Assembly (NCBI GenBank): GCA_027023425.1
Contig: JALVVL010000004.1
Coordinates: forward strand, 1-64,000
Length of the DNA: 64,000 bases
Source: Anaerolineales bacterium
GTDB lineage: Bacteria; Chloroflexota; Anaerolineae; Anaerolineales; DRMV01
Reading direction: 5' to 3'
The notes beneath the pieces are model-generated. The model had not been told where the DNA came from. It made no database searches and saw only the letters and a program-made list of their open reading frames with translations. The translations under genes and the position numbers were made by a program. Below, piece after piece: positions 23,784-33,235 of this stretch (its first letter is position 1; each line of letters starts with the position of its first letter).

Positions 23784-24698
23784 ATGCCAAAACGCCTTGC
23801 TTTGATTTTCGCCATGTTGCTCACGGCGTCGGTCATTGTGGCGTGCGGAAGGGAGCGCGTCCAAACACCAACTGCGGTGCCGTCGCGCGCCATCACGCCC
23901 ACAGTCACGCTCACCGCACTGCCGCCATCGCCCACAGCCGTGCCGATGGCCGCTGTGGTCAACGGCACCCCCATTCCCCTGAGCGAATTTCAGGCGGAGG
24001 AGGCGCGGGCTCGTGCCGCCGCCGCGACACTTGGCACAGAAATAGCACCCAACCCTTCCCAAATAGCCAAAACCGTGCTCGCCGACATGGTGGATACCGC
24101 TCTGCTCGCCCAAGCCGCTTACGCCAGCGGCTACAAGCCGTCCAAAGACGAAGAACTGTGGAAGCAAGCCGTTTCGGAAGCCGGGGGCGAACAAGCCTTG
24201 CAGGCTTTCCTGCGGAAAAACGGCTACACCCGCCAAGCCTTCCTCCGTTCGTTGCGCAAACAGCGCGCCGCGGCGTGGATGGCACGGCGGATCGCGGCGC
24301 AGGTGCCGCGCTCGGCCGAGCAGGTGCGCTTGAGACAGATTTTGGTATATAATCAAAAAGACGCTGAGGCTGTGCTTGCCCGCCTAAAGCACGGGGAGGA
24401 TTTTGCCAAGTTGGCATGGCAGTATGACCCTTACACCGGCGGCGACCTTGGGTGGGCGCCGCGGGGTTATTTGCTTCAGCCAGCGGTGGAAAAGGCCGCG
24501 TTTTCCTTGAAAGTTGGAGAGGTGAGTGGCATCATCAAGACGCCGCTTGGCTACCACATTATCAAAGTTGAAGACCGCGCTGTCCGGCCGCTTGATCCGC
24601 TTGCCTTGCAAGTGCTTCAACACAAAGCGCTGGAGGATTGGCTTCGCCGACAGCGCGCAAACGCTTCAATCAGAATCTTTGTTACACCAATGCCTTGA
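23784..24698 (+). CDS. PpiC-type peptidyl-prolyl isomerase lipoprotein (PrsA/SurA-like)
   Basis: A 304-residue exported foldase. The N-terminus is a lipoprotein signal with a lipobox-like IVAC, placing Cys at about residue 21. A short Thr/Pro linker (TPTAVPSRAITPTVT) follows. Residues about 55-175 form the helical SurA_N-like region. The parvulin (PPIC) domain spans about 180-285, with RLRQILVYNQKDAEAVL, GGDLGWAPRGYL and TPLGYHIIKVEDR. It should assist folding of exported proteins at the outer face of the membrane. Gene order with the next anchored protein suggests a small envelope operon. The promoter geometry points to leaderless expression. Confidence 0.9.
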   Translation: MPKRLALIFAMLLTASVIVACGRERVQTPTAVPSRAITPTVTLTALPPSPTAVPMAAVVNGTPIPLSEFQAEEARARAAAATLGTEIAPNPSQIAKTVLADMVDTALLAQAAYASGYKPSKDEELWKQAVSEAGGEQALQAFLRKNGYTRQAFLRSLRKQRAAAWMARRIAAQVPRSAEQVRLRQILVYNQKDAEAVLARLKHGEDFAKLAWQYDPYTGGDLGWAPRGYLLQPAVEKAAFSLKVGEVSGIIKTPLGYHIIKVEDRAVRPLDPLALQVLQHKALEDWLRRQRANASIRIFVTPMP

Positions 24699-24725
24699 CC
24701 TGTAGGCAAATTTACGGAGGGCATC

Positions 24726-25451
24726 ATGTCGTTAGGTTTTATAGACGAGGATAAACGCCGCAAGCGGAAGAATCCGGGCGCAATTTGGAATGTGTTGGCC
24801 TTGTTAGTCTTCCTGCTGACTTTGTGCATGTTGAGCGGCTTCTTGCTGATATTTATCAACCCCTATGTGCCGTTTAACCCGTTCCCGCCGCCCACGCTGC
24901 CGCCAACTTTGGCGTGGCCTACGCCGTCTCCGACTTTGCCGGTGGTTACTCTGCCGCCCACTTGGACCCCATCCCCCACCGTAACGCCTTCCCCGACCGT
25001 CACCCCTCCTCCAACATTCACGCCGGTGCCCTCACCCACGCCGGTGCCTTCGCCGACGCTTTCTCCAACGCCGTTCCCGTTTGAACTTCAGCCGGGGACG
25101 CCGACTTACACAACCAGCAAAGTTTTCCACGCCGACGCAAACTGCAACTGGCTCAGCGTGGCGGGGCAGGTGCTTGACACTTCGGGGCAGCCGATTGTGG
25201 TGAATGTGGTGGTGCGCGGGGTGGTTGATGGCAAACAAATTGACCGCACCACAATCAGCGGCACAGCGACCAATTTTGGGCCGGGCGGCTACGAAATTCA
25301 ACTTGCCGACCATCCGGCGGCGAGCAACCACACGCTGTACGTGCAACTTTTAGACCCTAATGGCCTGCCGATTTCGCCGCCGGTTTATTTTGACACCCAA
25401 AATTCGTGTGACCAAAACATCACGCTGATTAACTTCCGCCGCCGACCGTAG
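24726..25451 (+). CDS. membrane-anchored protein with Pro/Thr linker and Ig-like C-terminal domain
   Basis: A 241-residue protein I do not recognise by name. A basic N-terminal tail ([12 protein letters not shown]) precedes one membrane segment (about residues 20-44), so the rest is extracellular. A long Pro/Thr/Ser linker (about 52-120, with repeated TPSPTVTP units) leads to a compact beta-rich domain (about 125-241). That domain includes [19 protein letters not shown] and ends with [13 protein letters not shown]; its two cysteines could form a disulfide. The domain resembles carboxypeptidase-regulatory or Ig-like folds ([11 protein letters not shown]). GGAGG lies six bases before the ATG. 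It follows the PpiC foldase by 27 bp and is probably co-expressed. Confidence 0.75.
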   Translation: MSLGFIDEDKRRKRKNPGAIWNVLALLVFLLTLCMLSGFLLIFINPYVPFNPFPPPTLPPTLAWPTPSPTLPVVTLPPTWTPSPTVTPSPTVTPPPTFTPVPSPTPVPSPTLSPTPFPFELQPGTPTYTTSKVFHADANCNWLSVAGQVLDTSGQPIVVNVVVRGVVDGKQIDRTTISGTATNFGPGGYEIQLADHPAASNHTLYVQLLDPNGLPISPPVYFDTQNSCDQNITLINFRRRP

Positions 25452-25461
25452 GCTGGAATGG

Positions 25462-25682
25462 AACCACAGATTACACAGATTGGCACAGAGGCTAACGCCA
25501 AGGGTACCAAAGACACAAAGGACGCCAAGGAAGTAACGCAGAGGCGCAGAGTAGGGGCGAGGCATCGCCTCGCCCAGAGACGCTCAATCGGTGTAAATCT
25601 GTGTAATCTGTGGATAAAAACCACAGATTACACAGATTAGCGCAGATTTTTCTGTGGAATCTGCGAAATCTGTGGTTTTTCT
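25462..25682. repeat. word-repeat mosaic between convergent genes
   Basis: W1 words, W3 words and W1 inverted repeats fill the gap between the anchored protein (+) and thyX (-). A GGGCGAGGC hairpin with a 3-base loop is embedded at 25555-25575. The terminal W1 part (ACAGATTACACAGATTAGCG to CTGCGAAATCTGTGG) can form a hairpin and could end transcription from both sides. Confidence 0.88.
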
Positions 25683-25684
25683 AC

Positions 25685-27097
25685 CTACACCGCGGCGAAG
25701 TGCTCCTTTTCAACTGCTTCCCATGAGCCTGCGGGGAGATTTAGGAAAGCGGCAAGCGTAGGATGCACAGCGGCAATTTCCTCTGCCATGCGGTAAGCCA
25801 GCCTGCGCATGGAAAAGTGGGCGTTTGGTGCGGCGCGCAACCTCAAGAAGTGAAATGCTTCGCGCAAATTGAGCACCGCGAGCACCCGTCGCTTGAACGC
25901 ATTGGGCACAACATACGCCGCGGCGTCTGCGCTCACTTCGGCTATGGCTTCGTAAGCCCTTGCCGCCGCATCCATCGCCGCGCGGTATTCCCCCTCCAAC
26001 CCGGCCTCAACCGCCAGCCGCGGCACGGCGTAGCCCAGCCCAACGCCTAAAGCCTGCGGGGTCTGGGTCATCATCCGGTGGCGCTTGAATTCGTAATACC
26101 CCCCTTGGTCAATCACAATATCAAAAGTGTAGGCGGTGTATTCCAACTCCCGCGGCGGAACATCGCGCTCGCCGAGCACTCCCAGCACCTCTTGGGCAAT
26201 GGTCTTGCGCTCTTCGCGGGGCAAGCCGCGCACGTAGGCGAGGTAATCGGTGTATGGGCGGTTGCCGTAGCGGTAAAGCATTGCCGCGAGCACGCGCTCC
26301 TCGCCGCGCGGCTCCCACGAGACCAAATGGCACCAATCCTCGGCATACGTGCCGCCGCCGCGGAAATTGGCGGCGCGCGCACGCAACGCTTCTGCCCCTT
26401 TCTGCCAGCCCTCCACCTCGCCGACATACTTCAACAGCGTGGGGACTTCCTCTTTCGCAACAGAAAGGATTTGCTCTGCAATTTGCCGCACCTCGGCAAG
26501 CGGGTGCGAAAGCATTTTGCGGAGCGTGTGGGCGAGCAAGCGGGCGTTCATCGTCAGGCCGAGGTTGGTGCGCACCCCCATTGGCAGCAAAAAGCGGCAC
26601 ACGTCGGCATAGCGGCTGCGGATGCGCGCATCCCACCGCTTTTCGGATTCGCCCTCGCGGGGCGGCTCAGTGCGCCTGACCTGCTCGCGCACCGCCGCAA
26701 CACAGCGCCCGTAAGCGCCGAAAAGCGTCTCCACTGCCTCGCGGTAGGCTTTTTCCGCGGCCTTGCCCGCGATTTCGGGCGGAATTACCACTTCCTCTGG
26801 CGTAAAGCGCTGGTAGCGACTTGATTTTTCGGTGAAAGAGCCGAGCCGCGCCGATTCCAACGCTTCGGCGGCGACGCGCGAAATCCCCTCAACCGCCACA
26901 TGCACTACAGCGTGCTCAGCGACCGAGGCATGCCCATAGCCGATAACCCACTTTTCGTGAAACTTGGCGCTCTGCTCGGCGCTCAGTTCTTCCGCTGTGC
27001 GGTCAAACGGCTTGGGTGAGCGCGAGGTCTTCGCAAATGCAACCGCTATCACCTCGGGCGAGTATTTGCTTGTGGGGAGGAGGTAAACGCGAGGCAT
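25685..27097 (-). CDS. thyX: FAD-dependent thymidylate synthase, tandem two-domain form
   Basis: A 470-residue ThyX, about twice the single-domain length of 210-250. It makes dTMP from dUMP using methylene-THF and FAD. Two ThyX-like halves are visible. The first (about 1-215) has GHASVAEH at 55 and SSRY at 92, but the usual RHR triad reads SAR at 82-84. It retains the NLGLTMNARLLAHTLRKM tail. The second (about 255-470) has RHRMMTQ at 339, ALGVGLGYAVP, and NLREAFHFLRLR. The enzyme is known as a tetramer with active sites at subunit interfaces, so the halves may complement each other. The ATG at 27097 has GGAG seven bases upstream; the frame extends a little further into repeat DNA. No thyA is in the window. 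Confidence 0.88.
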   Translation of the reverse strand: MPRVYLLPTSKYSPEVIAVAFAKTSRSPKPFDRTAEELSAEQSAKFHEKWVIGYGHASVAEHAVVHVAVEGISRVAAEALESARLGSFTEKSSRYQRFTPEEVVIPPEIAGKAAEKAYREAVETLFGAYGRCVAAVREQVRRTEPPREGESEKRWDARIRSRYADVCRFLLPMGVRTNLGLTMNARLLAHTLRKMLSHPLAEVRQIAEQILSVAKEEVPTLLKYVGEVEGWQKGAEALRARAANFRGGGTYAEDWCHLVSWEPRGEERVLAAMLYRYGNRPYTDYLAYVRGLPREERKTIAQEVLGVLGERDVPPRELEYTAYTFDIVIDQGGYYEFKRHRMMTQTPQALGVGLGYAVPRLAVEAGLEGEYRAAMDAAARAYEAIAEVSADAAAYVVPNAFKRRVLAVLNLREAFHFLRLRAAPNAHFSMRRLAYRMAEEIAAVHPTLAAFLNLPAGSWEAVEKEHFAAV

Positions 27098-27117
27098 GGC
27101 GTTCTCCGAGAACAAAA

Positions 27118-27535
27118 TATAAACCACAGATTAGCACAGATTAGCGCAGAGGTTAACGCCAAGGTCGCCAAGGAGGTAACGCAGAGGCGCAGAGGAAGCA
27201 GAGGCGCAGAGGAGCGCAGAGACGCCAAGGGCGCAAAGGGTGCCAAGGGCGCCAAGGACACAGAGGACGCCAAGAAAAAGTTTTTCTGTGCTCTCTGTAA
27301 ATTTCTGTGTTTTCTGTGGTTTTCAATCGGTGAAAATCTGTGTCAATCTGTGGATGATAACGCAGAGACGCAGAGGAAACAGAGACGCAGAGAGCGCAAA
27401 GAGAAAAACCACAGATTACACAGATTAGCACAGAAAACACAGAAACTTCAAAATTTTTCTGTGCTTTCTGTGGCCTTCGGTGTTCTCTGTGTTTCTTTCT
27501 TCAATCGGTGAAAATCTATGTCAATCAGTGGATAG
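27118..27535. repeat. word-repeat mosaic between thyX and ribF
   Basis: The 423-bp gap holds no gene. W1, W3, W2 and W1 words appear in sequence. The last part (ATCCACTGATTGACATAG on the minus strand) provides the final codons and stop of ribF. Confidence 0.9.
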
Positions 27536-28444
27536 AATCTCTCTTGCCTGAGCCACATCGTGCTCAATTTGGGCGCGGAGCGCTTCGGCTGAGGGGAATT
27601 TGCGTTCCGCGCGCAGGCGTTTCACAAACTCCAGCGTCAATTTTTCGCCGTAAAGGTTGCCGCTGTAGCCGAGGAGGTGGGCTTCAACGCGGGGTGCGGC
27701 GCGCTCCTCAAACGTTGGGCGGACGCCGATGTTGACCACTGCAGGGTAAACCTTGTCGCCCACGCGAGCAAACGCGGCATAAACACCGCTTGCGGGCACC
27801 ATCCGCTTTTCCCAAACCGCTAAGTTTGCCGTGGGAAAGCCTAAGCCGCGCCCGCGTCCATCTCCGCGCACTACCTCGCCCGGGACGGAGTAAAACCGCC
27901 CCAGCAGGCGCGCCGCTTTTTCTACATCGCCATCGGCTAAAGCCCGCCGTATGCGGCTTGAGGAGACAATCTCCCCTTCTACCGCATACGGCGGGAAGAC
28001 AACTAAGGTATAGCCCATGCGCTCGCCGATTTGTTTGAGGGTGGCGATATTGCCCTCGCGGTTGCGCCCCAAGGCGAAATCGTAGCCAACCCACAGCCGC
28101 CGCAGGCCGAGATGGCGGCGCACCCTTTCCATAAATTCTTCGGCAGAAAGGCGCGCCACATCTCGGTTGAACGGGTGGGTCACCACCACATCCACGCCCA
28201 GATCAGCCATCAAGGCAGCCTTTTCTTCGGGCGTAGAGAGGTAAAACGGCTCACGCACCTTTCCCAGCACCTCAGCGGGGTGGGGGTAGAAGGTGATGAC
28301 AACCGCGGGGGCACCGGCTTCGCGTGCCTCGGCGACAAATTCGCTCAGCAAGCGCCGGTGCCCAAGGTGAACGCCGTCAAAAGAGCCGATTGTGACCCAA
28401 GCGCCCTTAAGCCTCAGCGGGCTTAAGTCGTAAACGTGTTCCAT
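27521..28444 (-). CDS. ribF: bifunctional riboflavin kinase/FAD synthetase
   Basis: A 307-residue RibF, normal length, which converts riboflavin to FMN and FAD. The N-terminal FAD synthetase domain has IGSFDGVHLGHRRLL near residue 17 and VGYDFALGRNREGN near 120. The C-terminal riboflavin kinase domain has RGLGFPTANL near 200, GVYAAFARV, NIGVRPTF and a LEFVKRLRAERKF tail. FAD is the cofactor of the adjacent ThyX. It is the last gene of the nusA operon, eight bases after truB. The final Ser-Thr-Asp and stop codon are encoded by a W1 repeat (TCCACTGATTGACA). Confidence 0.96.
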   Translation of the reverse strand: MEHVYDLSPLRLKGAWVTIGSFDGVHLGHRRLLSEFVAEAREAGAPAVVITFYPHPAEVLGKVREPFYLSTPEEKAALMADLGVDVVVTHPFNRDVARLSAEEFMERVRRHLGLRRLWVGYDFALGRNREGNIATLKQIGERMGYTLVVFPPYAVEGEIVSSSRIRRALADGDVEKAARLLGRFYSVPGEVVRGDGRGRGLGFPTANLAVWEKRMVPASGVYAAFARVGDKVYPAVVNIGVRPTFEERAAPRVEAHLLGYSGNLYGEKLTLEFVKRLRAERKFPSAEALRAQIEHDVAQAREILSTD

Positions 28445-28452
28445 GAGAGCGG

Positions 28453-29379
28453 CTACGATGCAAAGAAGACTTTCTTGGGTTGAAGTTCTCCCTCTTCGCC
28501 GAGGTAAATCATCACCGCGGCGAGGTCGCCTTGTTCGGTGACGGCGCGCACCATCTGCCCGTCGGTCAATTCCATGCCCTCGTGCGGCTTGATGCGGTGG
28601 CCGTGGCGCACCAATTCCACCTCGTCGGGGTCAAGTTCAATCAGCGGCCAATCCTCGGGCAGGGCTTCCACAGCGGGGATGAGGTAGCGATACCACTCGC
28701 CTTTGTGGAAGGCTTCTTCCAGCCGCCGCAGGGGGACGGCGTCGCGCAGGGTGAAACGGCCGCTTTGCGTGCGGCGCAGGCCGACCAGATGCGCGCCGCA
28801 TCCCAACGCTTTGCCGATGTCGTTTGCCAGCGAGCGAACGTAAGTGCCCGATGAGCAATGCACATCCACCACCACTTCGGGCGGCGCCCATTCCAGCAGT
28901 TCAAGGCTGTAGACTTTGATTTTGCGCGGCTTTAGTTCCACCGGTTTGCCTTCGCGGGCGAGGTTGTAAGCGCGTTTGCCTTTCACCCGCACGGCGGAAT
29001 AGGGCGGCGGCACTTGCTCAATTTCGCCTTCAAATTGCTTGAGGATTCTTTCAAACTCTTCCTCGGTCACGTTTTCCCAAGGGGCGGTGGCGGTGGTGCG
29101 TCCTTCGGCGTCGTAAGTGTCGGTGGAAGCGCCCAAGCGGATGGTCGCCATGTAGCGCTTGTCGGAAGCGGACACCCATTCGCTCAAGCGCACAGCGGGC
29201 CCAATGAGCACCACCAACACGCCCGAAGCGCGCGGGTCTAATGTGCCTGTGTGGCCAGCGCGGCGTATGCCCGTGCCGCGGCGAATCAGTTGCACTACTT
29301 GGTGGGAGGTCATACCGACCGGTTTGTCCACCACTAATACACCCGATACAACATCGCGAATTACACTTGTTTCGTCCAT
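28453..29379 (-). CDS. truB: tRNA pseudouridine(55) synthase
   Basis: A 308-residue TruB that makes pseudouridine 55 in the T-loop of tRNAs. The catalytic motif GHTGTLDPRASGVLVV near residue 43 carries the essential Asp. VLVVDKPVGMTSHQVV precedes it, and KRYMATIRLGASTDTYDAEG follows. CSSGTYVRSLANDIGKALG and HLVGLRRTQSGRF are also conserved, and a PUA-like C-terminus follows. I placed the start at the ATG at 29379 with GGGAG upstream. A longer open frame upstream adds residues not typical of the family. It lies in the usual infB-rbfA-nrnA-truB-ribF order. With psuK and psuG in the same window, pseudouridine is both made and salvaged. Confidence 0.96.
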   Translation of the reverse strand: MDETSVIRDVVSGVLVVDKPVGMTSHQVVQLIRRGTGIRRAGHTGTLDPRASGVLVVLIGPAVRLSEWVSASDKRYMATIRLGASTDTYDAEGRTTATAPWENVTEEEFERILKQFEGEIEQVPPPYSAVRVKGKRAYNLAREGKPVELKPRKIKVYSLELLEWAPPEVVVDVHCSSGTYVRSLANDIGKALGCGAHLVGLRRTQSGRFTLRDAVPLRRLEEAFHKGEWYRYLIPAVEALPEDWPLIELDPDEVELVRHGHRIKPHEGMELTDGQMVRAVTEQGDLAAVMIYLGEEGELQPKKVFFAS

Positions 29380-29480
29380 AATTTGCTCCCTCTTTGTAAG
29401 AATTTGGAATGTGCAGGAGGCTCTGCATTTGCGCAAAGGCGCGTTTGCCACTCTGGGCGAGGCGCGCCTTATGGCCGAAT

Positions 29481-30443
29481 TTAGCCGTTTTGTAGCAGTT
29501 TCAAGGTTGCGCCGATTACCCGCTCTACAGCAGATTGAAGGGGACCTGCGACGGTAGCGCCTGCGGCAGGGGCGTGGCCGCCGCCGCCAAATGAAACCGC
29601 CAGTTTGGAAACATCCCAGCCGGGTTTAGCCCGCCAACTGACTTTGACCGCGCCGTCGGGTTGCTCAATCAGCACGACGGCAATTTGCGCTTCGCGGATT
29701 GTAGCCAGTTCGTTCACCAAATCGGCGTCGTCGCTGCCGGTGTAGCCCGCTATGCGGCGGTCTTCAGCCGTGAGGTATGTCCAAACCACGCCGTCCTTTC
29801 GTTTGAGTCGGCTTAGCCCTTGTCCCCAGTAGCGCAAGGCCTCAAACGATGTTTCCACCAATGCTTTGTAGTAAAGTTCGCTGATAGGGGCGCCCCTATC
29901 CACCAAATCGGCCGCGATGCGGAGGGCTTTGGAGTTCATGTTGGAGGTGCGGAAGCCGATTGTGTCGGTGATCGTGCCGGTGAGCAGGGCAGAGGCGGCT
30001 TCGGGGGTAATTTCAAAACCCCATTGCGGCAAAAGTTCGGCAATCAGCGCAGCGGCGGCGACGGCTTCGCCGTCAACCACGTTGATTTCGGCGTAGTGTG
30101 TGTTGGTGATGTGGTGGTCAATGTTGATGTGGACGGGGGCGTCTTCTTTCCATGCATCGCCGACGCGTTCGCGGTCGGCGCTATCCACGAATACCACGGT
30201 GTCGGCTTCGTAGTCGCCCACGGGTTGCACTTCTGCCGCGCCGGGGAGGTGCTGGAAGGAGCGCGGCACGCCGTCCGCCAACGCCACGGTGACGGTTTTG
30301 CCCGCGGCGCGCAGTGCCGCCGCCAAGCCCAACGCCGAGCCGACCGCATCGCCATCGGGGCGGATGTGGGAAACGATTGTGAGGCGGCGCGCTCGGTGCA
30401 GGCGCTCGCCCGCGGCGGCTATGGATTCGGCGTCAGGCTTCAT
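29481..30443 (-). CDS. nrnA: DHH family phosphoesterase, NrnA-like oligoribonuclease/pAp phosphatase
   Basis: A 320-residue bifunctional nanoRNase/pAp phosphatase of the NrnA type. The DHH domain shows SHIRPDGDAVGSALGLAAAL near residue 24, VVFVDSADRERVG, and the INIDHHITNTHY motif near 110 with the name-giving Asp-His-His. The DHHA1 domain carries the FGGGGHAPAAGA motif near residue 290. Metal-binding residues appear complete. The ATG at 30443 lies inside the end of rbfA (11-bp overlap), so the two are coupled. A longer upstream frame exists only because rbfA codes in another frame. Its position in the nusA operon is normal for Firmicutes and Chloroflexota. Confidence 0.93.
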   Translation of the reverse strand: MKPDAESIAAAGERLHRARRLTIVSHIRPDGDAVGSALGLAAALRAAGKTVTVALADGVPRSFQHLPGAAEVQPVGDYEADTVVFVDSADRERVGDAWKEDAPVHINIDHHITNTHYAEINVVDGEAVAAAALIAELLPQWGFEITPEAASALLTGTITDTIGFRTSNMNSKALRIAADLVDRGAPISELYYKALVETSFEALRYWGQGLSRLKRKDGVVWTYLTAEDRRIAGYTGSDDADLVNELATIREAQIAVVLIEQPDGAVKVSWRAKPGWDVSKLAVSFGGGGHAPAAGATVAGPLQSAVERVIGATLKLLQNG

Positions 30444-30852
30444 CGTTTTTGCCTTCCTCGGCGGCGCTTGGCGTTTCACCCTCTTCGGCGGCTTCCTTTT
30501 GCTCCCGCTCTTGGGCAATTTGCTTGAGCAGTTGCTCAATGCGCTCGGCGCGCTCGGGCGTTGGGTCCCAGTGAAAGCGCAAGCGGGGCATTTGGCGGAT
30601 TTCCACCCGCGCTGCTAACTGGCTCCGCAAAAAGCCGCGGGCATGCTCCAGCCCTGCAAGGATTTCGTCCTTGCGTTCCGAGCCTTCCACTGCCGAAACG
30701 AAAATGTCGGCATAGGCAAGTTCGCGGTCTACGGAAACGTCGGTCACGGTAACGCCTTGCAGGCGCGGGTCGGCGACTTCGTAGAGCAGCATGGTTGCCA
30801 GTTCTTCTTTCATCCGCTCATTGATACGACGCAGTCGCAGTTTGGAGACCAT
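30433..30852 (-). CDS. rbfA: ribosome-binding factor A
   Basis: A 139-residue RbfA that helps mature the 16S rRNA 5' region in 30S subunits. It has the KH-like RINERMKEELATMLLYEVAD start, TVTDVSVDRELAYADIFVSA, and RQMPRLRFHWDPTPERAERI. A Glu-rich C-terminal tail (about 115-139) extends beyond the core fold. The ATG at 30852 lies two bases after the infB stop. An upstream in-frame TTG overlaps infB and adds a basic stretch not seen in the family. Confidence 0.94.
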   Translation of the reverse strand: MVSKLRLRRINERMKEELATMLLYEVADPRLQGVTVTDVSVDRELAYADIFVSAVEGSERKDEILAGLEHARGFLRSQLAARVEIRQMPRLRFHWDPTPERAERIEQLLKQIAQEREQKEAAEEGETPSAAEEGKNDEA

Positions 30853-30854
30853 TT

Positions 30855-32663
30855 TTACCACCCGCTTTCTTGGGCTTCGGTGCGGCTTTTGGTGAAGCAT
30901 TCAATTGTGTCGCCCACCTGAAAATCTTGGAAGCCCTTGAGCGCGATGCCGCATTCGTAGCCGGCGCGGATTTCGCGCACATCCTCTTTGCCGTGCTTCA
31001 GCGAGGCGAGGGGGCCTTCAAACAGCACTTCGCCGTTGCGGATGACGCGCGCCAGTGCGTTGCGTCGCACCACGCCTTCGCGCACGCGGCAACCGGCCAC
31101 TTTGCCCACCTTGGGCACTTTGAAGATGGCGAGCACTTCGGCTTTGCCGATGACGGTTTCCTCTTCCTTGCCGCCCAGCATACCGGCGAGCGCCTTTTCT
31201 AAGTCCTCGGTGAGGCGGTAGATGATGTTGTAGGTGCGGATGGAGACGCCAAGGCTTTCGGCAAGTTTGCGTGCGGCGGCGTCGGGGCGCACATTGAAGC
31301 CTATCACCACGGCTTTTGAAGCCGCGGCGAGGTTCACATCGTTTTCGCTGATGTGCCCCACGTCCGCATGCAAAATGCGCACTTTGATGTCGCTCTTTGA
31401 GGCGACTTCTTCAATGGAGTTGACCACCGGCTCAAGCGAGCCGTGCACATCCACCTTGACCACAAGGCGCAGTTCGTTGATTTCGCCTGCTTGCACTTGG
31501 TTGAACAGGTCTTCAAGCGAAACTCGGCGTTGTTCCTTGAGTTGGCGCTCTTTGATTTCCTCCAAGCGCTTTTCTACGATTTGGCGGGCGACTTTTTCGT
31601 CTTTCACCACTTGGAAGAGTTCGCCCGCGGCGGGCACATCATTGAAGCCGGTAACTTGCACGGGTTTGGAAGGTTCGGCGGCGCGCACCGGGCGGCCGCG
31701 GTCATCGGTCATAGCGCGGATTTTGGCGTAGGTCGTTCCCGCCACAATAACCTGCCGAAGTTTGAGCGTGCCGTTTTGGACGAGCAACGTGGCAACCACG
31801 CCGCGCCCTTTTTCACGGCTGGCTTCAATCACCGTGCCGATGACTTTGCCGTTGGGGTTGGCGCGGATGTTCATGCTTTCGGCAACGAGCAAAATCGCCT
31901 CAAGCAGGTCGTCAATGCCCTCACCGAGTTTGGCCGAAACCGGCACGACCATTGTGTCGCCGCCCCATTCATCGGGCACAAGCCCCACGTCGGCAAGTTG
32001 GCGCTTGACGCGCTCGGGGTTGGCGTTTGGGCGGTCAATTTTGTTGAGGGCGACGATGATGGGTACATGCGCGGCTTTGGCGTGGGCAATTGCTTCTTTG
32101 GTTTGCGGCATTACGCCGTCGTCCGCGGCGACCACGAGCACCACAATATCCGCGCCCTGAGCGCCGCGGGCGCGCATTGAGGTGAACGCCGCATGGCCGG
32201 GGGTATCCAAAAATGTGATTTTTTGCCCGTTGTGCTCAACTTGGTACGCGCCGATGTGCTGGGTGATGCCGCCGGCTTCGCGCTCCGCCACGTTTGTATG
32301 GCGGATGGCGTCAAGCAGGGTGGTCTTGCCGTGGTCAACGTGCCCAAGCACGGCAACAACCGGCGGGCGCGGCTGCAGCGCCTCTTCCGGTTCATTGGCT
32401 ATCAACTGCCGCCAAAGCGGAATTTCAGCCTCGGCTTCGGTTTGAAGTTCCTCTTCTTCTTCCTCCGGCACGACCTCGTAGCCCATTTCGGTGGCTACGA
32501 TTTCGGCGGTTTCAAAGTCTATCGTCTGGTTGATGGAAGCCATCACGCCGTTTGCCATCAGGGTTTTGATAACCGTGATGGGGCTGGCGTGCAGCGCGGT
32601 CGCCAGATCGCGCACAGTGAGGCTGGAGGGAAGTTTTATCGGCTCCTGCCCGTTATCGCTCAT
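30855..32663 (-). CDS. infB: translation initiation factor IF-2
   Basis: A 602-residue IF-2, the short form with a minimal N-terminal region. An IF2_N-type domain (about 8-60, [18 protein letters not shown]) precedes the GTPase domain. G1 GHVDHGKT is at 107, G3 DTPGH at 153, and G4 NKID at about 207. Domain II follows, then domain III with [18 protein letters not shown] and [18 protein letters not shown]. The C2 domain that binds fMet-tRNA lies near the end ([19 protein letters not shown]). An AGGAGG sits ahead of the ATG at 32663. It lies in the conserved nusA-ylxR-infB order. Confidence 0.97.
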   Translation of the reverse strand: MSDNGQEPIKLPSSLTVRDLATALHASPITVIKTLMANGVMASINQTIDFETAEIVATEMGYEVVPEEEEEELQTEAEAEIPLWRQLIANEPEEALQPRPPVVAVLGHVDHGKTTLLDAIRHTNVAEREAGGITQHIGAYQVEHNGQKITFLDTPGHAAFTSMRARGAQGADIVVLVVAADDGVMPQTKEAIAHAKAAHVPIIVALNKIDRPNANPERVKRQLADVGLVPDEWGGDTMVVPVSAKLGEGIDDLLEAILLVAESMNIRANPNGKVIGTVIEASREKGRGVVATLLVQNGTLKLRQVIVAGTTYAKIRAMTDDRGRPVRAAEPSKPVQVTGFNDVPAAGELFQVVKDEKVARQIVEKRLEEIKERQLKEQRRVSLEDLFNQVQAGEINELRLVVKVDVHGSLEPVVNSIEEVASKSDIKVRILHADVGHISENDVNLAAASKAVVIGFNVRPDAAARKLAESLGVSIRTYNIIYRLTEDLEKALAGMLGGKEEETVIGKAEVLAIFKVPKVGKVAGCRVREGVVRRNALARVIRNGEVLFEGPLASLKHGKEDVREIRAGYECGIALKGFQDFQVGDTIECFTKSRTEAQESGW

Positions 32664-32757
32664 GTGTACCTCCTCAAGTGTATGCGCCGCGCGCTACACC
32701 TAATAGCCTCAAAACGAGAGGCAGGGGAATGAAGGCTCTTGGGAGGCCTTCGTGGTG

Positions 32758-33063
32758 TTATTTGTCCGCGTTTTCTTCGTCTGTGTCGTTGGGGAGCATT
32801 TCCATGAACGCGCGCATCCGTGCTATGTCGTCTTCAGTAAGGGTAACGCGCAGGGCGCGCGCAAGGGTGCCTTTTTTCAAGGCTTGCTCCCAGCAAGAAC
32901 GGCGGTCGTGTAAATAAGCGCCGCGCCCGGGTAACCGACCGGTCAAGTCCACCCTGAGACCTTCGGGTGTGTAAACCAGCCGCACCAATTGGCGTTTTGC
33001 CAAAGTGCGGTGGCAACCCACACACGTCCGTTGAGGGGTGTGCTTACCGCGCTTCTTTGCCAC
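32758..33063 (-). CDS. ylxR: YlxR/RnpM family RNA-binding protein
   Basis: A 101-residue member of the YlxR (DUF448) family, recently linked to RNase P regulation in Bacillus and renamed RnpM. It has the RTCVGCHRTLAKRQLVRL signature and the GRLPGRGAYLHDRRSCWEQA block. The start is GTG at 33063 with GGAG nearby. It lies between nusA and infB as usual. A 157-bp MITE-like element separates it from nusA. Confidence 0.92.
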   Translation of the reverse strand: MAKKRGKHTPQRTCVGCHRTLAKRQLVRLVYTPEGLRVDLTGRLPGRGAYLHDRRSCWEQALKKGTLARALRVTLTEDDIARMRAFMEMLPNDTDEENADK

Positions 33064-33078
33064 TCCAACACCTCAGTA

Positions 33079-33235
33079 ACAGGATCTGCGCAGTTCCCCT
33101 GCTTTGTGTCGCCGCGAGGCGGTCGTAGACCGCCGAAGCGGTCTCCTCCATCATCTGGGGGATGGCTTCGCCGCCTACGGCGGCTCGCCATGACATGAAA
33201 GCAAGCGCTTCTACGAGCAACTGCGTAAGTCCTGT
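33079..33235 (-). mobile_element. 157-bp MITE-like element, copy 2 (nusA-ylxR gap)
   Basis: On the minus strand it begins ACAGGACTTACGCAGTTGC and ends with an imperfect complement of that sequence. It is flanked by the direct repeat CAGTA (33074-33078 and 33236-33240). Reading along the operon, the duplicated target TACTG plus the first element base recreates the nusA TGA stop. The internal palindromes match copy 1. Confidence 0.88.
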
